From NCBI GenBank assembly GCA_001603025.1, contig LVAP01000110.1, positions 1 to 37,914 on the forward strand: DNA of 37,914 nt, in the 5' to 3' direction. Positions 32,480-37,914 of the stretch are shown piece after piece; the first letter of the stretch is position 1, and every line of letters starts with the position of its first letter. Source of the stretch: Clostridiales bacterium Firm_10. Its GTDB lineage: Bacteria > Bacillota > Clostridia > Christensenellales > Aristaeellaceae. Under the pieces are notes generated by a model. It did not search any database. It was not told the origin of the DNA and saw only the letters and a program-made list of their open reading frames with translations. A program made the position numbers and the translations under genes.

Positions 32480-33850
32480 TCACAGTGCGATGCATCCGCC
32501 AACCTGCGCGCCGCTGATCACCAGCATCTCGGCCATGCGGGCGATATCTGCGATCCGGGAGACGTACTTTTCCTCCACCAGGAAGACGATGTCGGCGCCT
32601 TTCGCATCTGTCGCGGCGTCGCAACGCGTCAGGAAGTCCGGCTGCACACTCAGTTCCACGGCGTCGCCCAGCCGCGCGGCCAGCTCATCGCGCACGCCCT
32701 CAACCGCCGCCGCCGGGATGGTGCCTGCCAGCACGATTCGCTTCCCGGCATAGTTGTTTTTCAGCAGCGTGCAGGCGCTGTCATAGATGTTTTCACGCGA
32801 CGCCGCAACATGGCCAATCTCCCACTTCCGCAGCAGTTTATCGATGCAGAAGCGAGGACGGCGAGCCCTGGAATGGGGCAGGTCGGCATACACGTTCAGC
32901 GAATATGCGCCGGACAGGTCCGACGCCGAATGCACCTTGCCGTCAAAGATGTATTTCAGAGCTAGGATAAACGCCATGAAGAACGCGCCGAGGATAAAAC
33001 CGATGGCTGCGTATCTCTTGACATGTGTACCGGGACGGTCGGGTTCCTTCTCGTCGATCAGTTCGGCCAGATTGTCTTTGTAATTCAGGATGCCGTCCTG
33101 GTAATCACGAATCTGGTCAGTCAGCGTAACCTGTCTGTCCGCCAGGGCATAGTCAGTCCGGGAATAAAATTTCTCTGCCAAGGGAATCAACTGGTGTCTG
33201 CCGATTTTCTGGGCTTCTGGCTCGCAATATGACAGCAGGCGGTTTACAAAATACGTCCTGATGTCCCTGGTATACTGCTCTGTGCCGCCAATCACCTGGA
33301 TGTTGATGACGTTCGTAGCCAGATCCCATTCGATGGAAATCACTTCGTCTATATATGATGACTTGCTTGTGCCGATCAGCTCTTCCATCTCGGCATCGTC
33401 AAGGTTACTCATCAGCAGATATCCGTAAGCGGCGATCACAGAATCCGCGGGATCGCGCGTGTTGCCCTCGGGCAGCGCGTCCAGCACCTCCTGATCCATC
33501 TCAACGTAGTACCGGTTTGTGGAGACCCAATCCTGTGTTGAATTAAAATTGATCCACACAGACTCATTCATGTATTCTTCCAGCTTGTTCAACCGCTCCG
33601 TATTCGTCTCGATGCCTTGCTGGTAGGTTTTTATCTTAAGGTAGTAGTTCTCATAGGCGGTCTCATACTGCTTTTCTTCCAGCGTCAGCTCGCCCCGATT
33701 GTGAACGATGGTAATCCTGGCATATTGGAATACGCCCAGAAGAATGGCGCCGATTACAGCTGCCACAAGGCAGCTGCGCCAGCCATACAGAATGTGGAAA
33801 AACAAATCCTTCAAGTTGATTTCCCGCTCAAATTCCCTGTTGATCTTCAT
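32480..33850 (-). CDS. Wzz/chain-length-determinant protein with degenerate kinase-like tail
   Basis: This 456-residue protein has a membrane helix near residues 30-50, a long extracytoplasmic coiled-coil region (~55-270), and a second helix around residue 285. A cytoplasmic C-terminal part (~310-456) follows. This is the layout of Wzz/CapA co-polymerases that set chain length. The tail, with KRIVLAGTIPAAAV, ADIVFLVEEKYV and a final MLVISGAQVGG, has the order of a BY-kinase domain but lacks a Walker A lysine motif and the tyrosine cluster. It is therefore probably not a kinase. ATG 33850 has GGAGGAG just upstream. It is the second gene of the cluster. Confidence 0.82.
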   Translation of the reverse strand: MKINREFEREINLKDLFFHILYGWRSCLVAAVIGAILLGVFQYARITIVHNRGELTLEEKQYETAYENYYLKIKTYQQGIETNTERLNKLEEYMNESVWINFNSTQDWVSTNRYYVEMDQEVLDALPEGNTRDPADSVIAAYGYLLMSNLDDAEMEELIGTSKSSYIDEVISIEWDLATNVINIQVIGGTEQYTRDIRTYFVNRLLSYCEPEAQKIGRHQLIPLAEKFYSRTDYALADRQVTLTDQIRDYQDGILNYKDNLAELIDEKEPDRPGTHVKRYAAIGFILGAFFMAFILALKYIFDGKVHSASDLSGAYSLNVYADLPHSRARRPRFCIDKLLRKWEIGHVAASRENIYDSACTLLKNNYAGKRIVLAGTIPAAAVEGVRDELAARLGDAVELSVQPDFLTRCDAATDAKGADIVFLVEEKYVSRIADIARMAEMLVISGAQVGGCIAL

Positions 33851-33874
33851 GCTGTCTCCTCCAGAACATATCAC

Positions 33875-35323
33875 TTACATGGCCCCTTTTCGCTTCAGAA
33901 CGGCTCCCACGGTCTTCACCAGTATTTTCAGATCCAGCCATATGCTCCAATTTGCGATGTACTGCGTGTCCAGCTTGGTGACTTCCTCGAAATCCGTAAT
34001 CTCGCTGCGCCCGCTCACCTGCCACATGCCGGTGATGCCGGGCTTTGTCGCCAGCCGTGCCCGGTGGTGCAGTTCGTATTTTTCCCACTCGTCCACGGTG
34101 GGCGGCCTGGTGCCCACCAGGCTCATCTGCCCCAGCAGGAGGTTGAACCCTTGCGGAAACTCATCCAGACTCCATTTGCGAATGAACTCCCCGATGCCCG
34201 TTTTACGCGTGCCGTCCGGCAGGATTTCATTGCCGATAACCCGTGGGTCCCATTCGATTTTGAACATGCGGCCGTCGGTCACGCGATTCTGCGCCATGAG
34301 ATCCTTCTTGCGCGCGTCCGCGTCCATATACATGCTGCGGATTTTATACATTTTGAATTTGCGCCCGTTCTGCCCGATGCGTTCCTGGGCGTAAAGGATA
34401 GGTCCGGGCGAGGCTTTTTTGATCATCGGGCCGAAGACGGCCATCACGATCAGCGCGACAAAGCTGCATGCCAGTCCACCCATGATGTCCAGAACACGCT
34501 TGAGCAGCAACTGCGCCGGCGAGGCGATGTTGATGCTGCTCGTCACGACGGACATTCCCGCGATCTTCTCGGCCACCTGCTTGCCCTTGCCCGCAGACAG
34601 CAGCTGGATGTGCACCGTCACGCCCATGTCGCCGCACTTGTCGATCATCTCATAGGGCATCAGGTTGCCCGAGGACACGCCGAAGTAGACCTCGTCGATC
34701 CACTCCCGGCAGATGTACTGGGCGGCGTCCTGCATGTTGGCCACCACGGGAACCCCTGCGATCGCCTCGCCCTGGGCATCCCTGTCCACCAGGACGACGC
34801 CGCACACCCGAATGTTTTCCACCGGATGCGCCTGGAAATGCTCCAGCACACCCCCCGCCGCCGTTGAATCAGCCACCAAAAGCATGACGCGCTGGTTCCG
34901 CGAAGCCCCCCTGCGCAGCAGCCAGTGCTTCCACAGCATGCGCAGCGCATAGGACAGCACACAGTACAGGATAAACGTCAGCCACAACACGATGCGGGAC
35001 ACCTGTTCAATGTCCTTAAGGGAAAACAGCATGACAAGGATTTCGCTGAAAACCAATCCGCCGTGCACAAGCGTCTGCCGGAGCTCCGCGAACCAGTTCC
35101 TTCTCACCACATCGTGCATCGTGTTGAAGATCACTAGGGTCAGGATATCAGCGACGACAAGCCAAATAGCGATGTTGCGGTACAGAAGCTTGTCCACATA
35201 TAAGAACTGATCCCTCACAAACCTCAGGTAAAACGCTGCCCCGAACGCGGCCACGACGCTCATGATATCCAGCAGAATGAAATCCGCGTGCTTCAACCAA
35301 CCCTGCCGTGATCTCTTGTACAT
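33875..35323 (-). CDS. Initiating polyprenyl-phosphate sugar-1-phosphate transferase (WbaP/CpsE type)
   Basis: 482 residues: four N-terminal membrane helices (~20-135), a Rossmann-like CoA-binding fold (~140-260), one more helix near 285, and the catalytic bacterial sugar transferase domain. Motifs in the latter are KRVLDIMGG, GPILYAQERIG, KMYKIRSMY, KWSLDEFPQGFNLLLGQMSLVGTRP and KPGITGMWQVSGRS. It transfers a hexose-1-phosphate (Glc, Gal or a modified sugar) from its UDP form onto undecaprenyl phosphate, the first step in building the repeat unit. ATG 35323 is chosen over the frame opening at 35359 because AAGGGTGGG lies just upstream. It is the first gene after the cluster promoter, 24 bp before wzz. 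Confidence 0.95.
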   Translation of the reverse strand: MYKRSRQGWLKHADFILLDIMSVVAAFGAAFYLRFVRDQFLYVDKLLYRNIAIWLVVADILTLVIFNTMHDVVRRNWFAELRQTLVHGGLVFSEILVMLFSLKDIEQVSRIVLWLTFILYCVLSYALRMLWKHWLLRRGASRNQRVMLLVADSTAAGGVLEHFQAHPVENIRVCGVVLVDRDAQGEAIAGVPVVANMQDAAQYICREWIDEVYFGVSSGNLMPYEMIDKCGDMGVTVHIQLLSAGKGKQVAEKIAGMSVVTSSINIASPAQLLLKRVLDIMGGLACSFVALIVMAVFGPMIKKASPGPILYAQERIGQNGRKFKMYKIRSMYMDADARKKDLMAQNRVTDGRMFKIEWDPRVIGNEILPDGTRKTGIGEFIRKWSLDEFPQGFNLLLGQMSLVGTRPPTVDEWEKYELHHRARLATKPGITGMWQVSGRSEITDFEEVTKLDTQYIANWSIWLDLKILVKTVGAVLKRKGAM

Positions 35324-35384
35324 GAAACCCACCCTTATCCGATCAATGGGGCGTCCCACTTATCCGCATGGTACAGACTGTTTT

Positions 35385-35428
35385 GCAGGAAAAAACACGC
35401 CGGCGTTTTTCGCTTTTTTCTCGCCTGC
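35385..35428 (-). promoter_or_regulatory. Leader hairpin upstream of the exopolysaccharide operon
   Basis: In the ~160-nt leader between the promoter and the first start, GCAGG/CCTGC (35385-35389 with 35424-35428) and GAAAAAA/TTTTTTC (35389-35395 with 35414-35420) can pair around the palindrome ACGCCGGCGT (35397-35406). On the minus strand the inner palindrome is followed by TTTTTT, so it could act as an attenuator. The stem is AT-rich in part, so the effect is uncertain. No antitermination factor gene (LoaP/NusG-like) is in the window. Confidence 0.4.
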
Positions 35429-35490
35429 ATTTCCCTGGCGAAGCCGTCAAAGTTCACGAAAAAAACAGATTCTTGTGATTATCTTTCTCA

Positions 35491-35519
35491 ATTATACAGC
35501 AATTTCATATAACCGTCAA
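35491..35519 (-). promoter_or_regulatory. Promoter of the exopolysaccharide cluster
   Basis: On the minus strand TTGACG (35519-35514) and TATAAT (35496-35491) are separated by 17 bp, a near-perfect sigma-A promoter. It lies about 165 bp before the initiating transferase gene and after the GH125 gene. No comparable promoter was noticed further down the cluster, although internal ones cannot be excluded. Confidence 0.85.
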
Positions 35520-35585
35520 CCCATTGCATAATATCGCAAAATACAGAACAGCCGTCAGTCCCGTCATGAGGCGCACGGTCGACAA

Positions 35586-36884
35586 TCATTTCAGCCCGGC
35601 TGCCTGCTTCAGCACCTCTGCCAGCCGCCCGTCCTCGTGCAGGCGGTAGATCAGCTCTCCCAGCATGGAGTTGGCCCAGGCGAACCACGTGCGCGTGAAC
35701 TGCTCCGGATGGTCCGGATGGAAGCTCTCGTGCATGAAGCCCGTGCCGGCATGCGTGTTCATCAGCGCATTCACGATGCGCGCGATTTCCCCCGTGTCTG
35801 CCGAAGTCATGGCCTGCACGCACAGCGCGATGGGCCAGATATAGCCGGCCGGGGTATGCGGGCTGCCTGTCCCTTCCGCCAGCGCGCCTTTATAGAAATA
35901 CGGATTTTCAGCGCTCAGCACGAACCGGCGCGTGTTCCGGTAGACCTGGCTGTCCGCGGCGCAGGCCTCGAGATACGGCAGCGCCAGCAGGCTGGGCACG
36001 TTCGCGTCGTCCATCAGGTTCACGCCGCCCAGGCCGTCCACCTCGTAGGCGTAGATCTCGCCGAACTCCGGATGGATCACCTTCCCGTGCGCCTCCACGC
36101 CCGCGGCGATCTCCTCGTCCAGGCTTTCGGCCTCCGCGGCGAGGGCGTCGTCACCCATGCGCCGGGCAAGGCGCGCCGCGGCCCGCAGGGCGCGCGCGGC
36201 GAACAGGTTCGAGGGCACCAGGTAGCCGTAGCGGCAGGCGTCGTCGCTGGGGCGGAAGCCGCTCCAGGTCATGCCGGTCACCGCCACCGGCTCGCCCATG
36301 CCGCCGTGTGACAGCGTATCGCTGGGCGGGCAGTTTTTGCGCGAGAAGCGGTATTCGCTCCGCGTATGATCCTGTTCCTTGCGCAGCACGCTCACGGCCA
36401 GCCCGAGCGCCTGGACGAAGCGATCGGTGAGGAAGCCGGCGCGTCCGGTCCTGTCGAGATATTTTTCCGCCAGCCACATGGGATAGCACAGCGAATCGAT
36501 CTCATATTTGCGCTCCCACACCCAGTCGGATGCGCGGGGCGTGTCGTCGTAGGGCTTGAAGTCGGAGGGTTCCCTGTTGAAGGCGTTGGCGTAGGGATCG
36601 CGCAGGATGCATTCCGCCTGCCGCGCGATGACGCCCTCCAGCATGTCGGCCACGGCCGGCTCGTCCGCAAAGCGCACATAGTGCAGCACCTGCGCCGTGG
36701 AATCCCGCAGCCACATGGCGGGAATGTCGCCCGTGATGACGAACGTGTCGCCCGGGGCCTGCCGGATCGTGGTTTCGATGGAATTCATAAAACACCGCTC
36801 GAACAGCGGCCACAGGCCCGGAAGCGCCTCCAGCTCCGCGCGCAGAGGCTGAATCCTCTGCCGGATGACGGATTCACAGCTCAT
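35586..36884 (-). CDS. GH125 exo-alpha-1,6-mannosidase
   Basis: This 432-residue protein of the metal-independent alpha-mannosidase family GH125 (formerly DUF1237) removes alpha-1,6-linked mannose from the non-reducing end of mannans or N-glycans. Typical blocks are TFVITGDIPAMWLRDSTAQV (about residues 47-66), YEIDSLCYP, TGMTWSGFRPSDD (acidic catalytic pair region), NLMDDANVPSLLALPYL, TGFMHESFH and TWFAWANSMLGELI, which holds the second catalytic carboxylate. There is no signal peptide, so it acts in the cytoplasm on imported oligosaccharides. It ends 66 bp before the exopolysaccharide promoter and has no link in sequence to that pathway. The gene upstream is on the same strand, 103 bp away. 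Confidence 0.95.
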   Translation of the reverse strand: MSCESVIRQRIQPLRAELEALPGLWPLFERCFMNSIETTIRQAPGDTFVITGDIPAMWLRDSTAQVLHYVRFADEPAVADMLEGVIARQAECILRDPYANAFNREPSDFKPYDDTPRASDWVWERKYEIDSLCYPMWLAEKYLDRTGRAGFLTDRFVQALGLAVSVLRKEQDHTRSEYRFSRKNCPPSDTLSHGGMGEPVAVTGMTWSGFRPSDDACRYGYLVPSNLFAARALRAAARLARRMGDDALAAEAESLDEEIAAGVEAHGKVIHPEFGEIYAYEVDGLGGVNLMDDANVPSLLALPYLEACAADSQVYRNTRRFVLSAENPYFYKGALAEGTGSPHTPAGYIWPIALCVQAMTSADTGEIARIVNALMNTHAGTGFMHESFHPDHPEQFTRTWFAWANSMLGELIYRLHEDGRLAEVLKQAAGLK

Positions 36885-36987
36885 CCTTACAATCCCCCTG
36901 TTTCTGAATTAAAAACGCTTTATATCCTGCGCGTCCCCCTGGCGGCCGGATCCCGGCATCCGCCGTGCCGGCTGTCCGCCCGCGCCC

Positions 36988-37794
36988 TCATTCGTTCAAC
37001 ATGGCAACTCCCTGCGCAACATAGAAGTGAAACATGCTGTCATCGAAGTTGTTCCACACGACCGCGCCGCCGTTCTCCACGGCCATGCTGAGGAGATAGA
37101 TGCCGTCGTACAGATCGCTCACATCCAGGTTTAGCCGGAAGAAGGACTGATCAAGATTGACGCCTTCCGTTTCAGCAAAGGCTGTGTCGGCGTCTTCAGG
37201 CGTTGACATCACCGAAAACATGCCCAGCATCGCGCCGGAAGCCGCGTCAGTCAGCAAAATATAACTGCGGCTCTGCGCTGCGTCCGCGCCTTCAATGTAA
37301 GCATAACCGCGCACCGTGAGGATGCTGTGGCCGCCACTGTCGAATGTGCTGAGATCTCTCAGGCCCAGCTTCAGATCGGCGCTGACCGCCTCGGGCAAGT
37401 CAGGCATGACGACTTCCATCGGCCCGGCCAGAAGCTCCGGCGGAAAGGGCGTCGCCTCGGGTTCCGGGGAGGGCGCGTCGGTGGGTTTCGCCGTGGGAGC
37501 GACGGTCGGGACAAATGTGGGCGCGTCCGTCGGCCCGGCGGGAACATCCGTGGATCCGGCAGGGGAAACGGGCCGTTCACCTTCCTGTCCGGATGGAGGA
37601 ACCGCTTCGGCCGTCTGCGCTGGTGTTCCGGTTTGGGCAAACACCGGATCGATATCGAATTGGCCCCGGAGCACAAGGATAAAGAAAAGCGCACAGAGCG
37701 TAGCCAGCAGCACCAGCCCGATCAAAAAACGAAGAAACGCGCTTCCCGCTTCCGGCCTGTAAAACCGCCTGCGTCCGCGATGGTTTCCGCTCAT
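36988..37794 (-). CDS. Membrane-anchored extracellular protein with Pro/Thr-rich linker, unknown function
   Basis: I do not recognise the family. The 268 residues hold a basic cytoplasmic start (residues 1-20, with RGRRRF), one membrane helix (~21-43, LIGLVLLATLCALFFILVL), a Pro/Thr/Ala-rich low-complexity linker (~50-120, repeated APT/PTDAP-type units), and a globular domain (~125-268). The globular domain has a beta-rich look (RSYILLTDAASGAML, then FRLNLDVSDLYDGIYLLSMAVENGG). The orientation suggests the C-terminal domain is outside the cell. GAGGTT lies seven bases before the ATG, which overlaps a possible upstream stop by 4 nt. It may be cotranscribed with GH125. A role in cell-surface binding or sensing is only a guess. 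Confidence 0.85.
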   Translation of the reverse strand: MSGNHRGRRRFYRPEAGSAFLRFLIGLVLLATLCALFFILVLRGQFDIDPVFAQTGTPAQTAEAVPPSGQEGERPVSPAGSTDVPAGPTDAPTFVPTVAPTAKPTDAPSPEPEATPFPPELLAGPMEVVMPDLPEAVSADLKLGLRDLSTFDSGGHSILTVRGYAYIEGADAAQSRSYILLTDAASGAMLGMFSVMSTPEDADTAFAETEGVNLDQSFFRLNLDVSDLYDGIYLLSMAVENGGAVVWNNFDDSMFHFYVAQGVAMLNE

Positions 37795-37914
37795 GAAACA
37801 TAACCTCTTTTCTCATCGTCCGGATCGGCCCGCCACGCGAGCCGCGGCAGGCGGAAAACCGCCGCCGGCGGGCGTCTCCGGCTCGCCGGCATCCGGGCAT
37901 TGCCCGCGGACATG
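37791..37914 (-). CDS. Possible C-terminal end of an upstream gene, cut by window edge
   Basis: On the minus strand one frame stays open from the window edge to a TGA at 37793-37791 that overlaps the next ATG by 4 nt (ATGA), the usual sign of coupled genes. The visible ~40 residues are rich in Arg, Pro and Ala and end DPDDEKRGYVS. A second frame is also open to a TGA near 37815. The length is too short to identify a family. Confidence 0.4.
   Translation of the reverse strand, partial: MSAGNARMPASRRRPPAAVFRLPRLAWRADPDDEKRGYVS

Noticed and set aside
1-37914. CRISPR arrays, tRNA/rRNA genes, insertion sequences, attachment sites
   Set aside because: No regular short repeats with spacers, no cloverleaf or rRNA motifs and no transposase or integrase sequences were seen by eye. 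The broken genes in the exopolysaccharide region have no flanking insertion-sequence ends.

Overview
The window looks like chromosomal DNA of an uncultured, carbohydrate-degrading gut or rumen Clostridia-type bacterium. This is an inference from GC-rich coding sequence, strong AAGGAGG-type ribosome binding sites, sigma-A-like promoters, a LacI-controlled maltodextrin operon and a Wzx/Wzy exopolysaccharide locus. No rRNA, tRNA or other taxonomic marker was seen. Genes outside the first ~4.2 kb are almost all on the minus strand.

Region 1 (1-4300) handles sugar acids. It holds the end of a short-chain dehydrogenase, a galactonate-dehydratase-like enzyme in the same transcript, an opposite-strand FMN-dependent alpha-hydroxy-acid dehydrogenase, and a second, canonical D-galactonate dehydratase with its own promoter. 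Strong hairpins close the region on both sides.

Region 2 (4319-14520, minus) is one maltodextrin/starch operon read malR-malE-malF-malG-amylase-malQ-glgP. It has a clear -35/-10 promoter, two overlapping operator-like palindromes just downstream of the predicted start, and a long hairpin between malE and malF. The transporter ATPase (MalK/MsmX) is absent.

Region 3 (14573-16867, minus) holds a secreted protein with BspA-like leucine-rich repeats followed by two nearly identical 154-residue carbohydrate-binding or phage-tail-like modules. A highly structured intergenic element of unknown nature follows.

Region 4 (16868-35519, minus) is an ~18.5 kb exopolysaccharide cluster behind a consensus promoter. 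It encodes an initiating polyprenyl-phosphate sugar transferase, a Wzz-like protein, ManNAc synthesis and transfer (WecB, WecG), GT4 and GT2 transferases, a hexapeptide acyltransferase, a Wzx flippase and two polymerase/ligase-type membrane proteins. Embedded in it is a phosphonate branch: a fused nucleotidyltransferase-cytidylyltransferase-PEP mutase, phosphonopyruvate decarboxylase, an iron-dependent phosphonoacetaldehyde-reductase-like enzyme and a LicD-type transferase. Together they could make a CMP-activated phosphonate, most simply 2-hydroxyethylphosphonate, and attach it to the polysaccharide. This is the most interesting system in the window. Two broken genes lie in the same locus: a decayed GT2 glycosyltransferase and the first 58 codons of an HddA-like sugar kinase.

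Region 5 (35586-37914, minus) has a GH125 alpha-mannosidase, a membrane-anchored Pro/Thr-rich extracellular protein of unknown function, and the end of a further possible gene.
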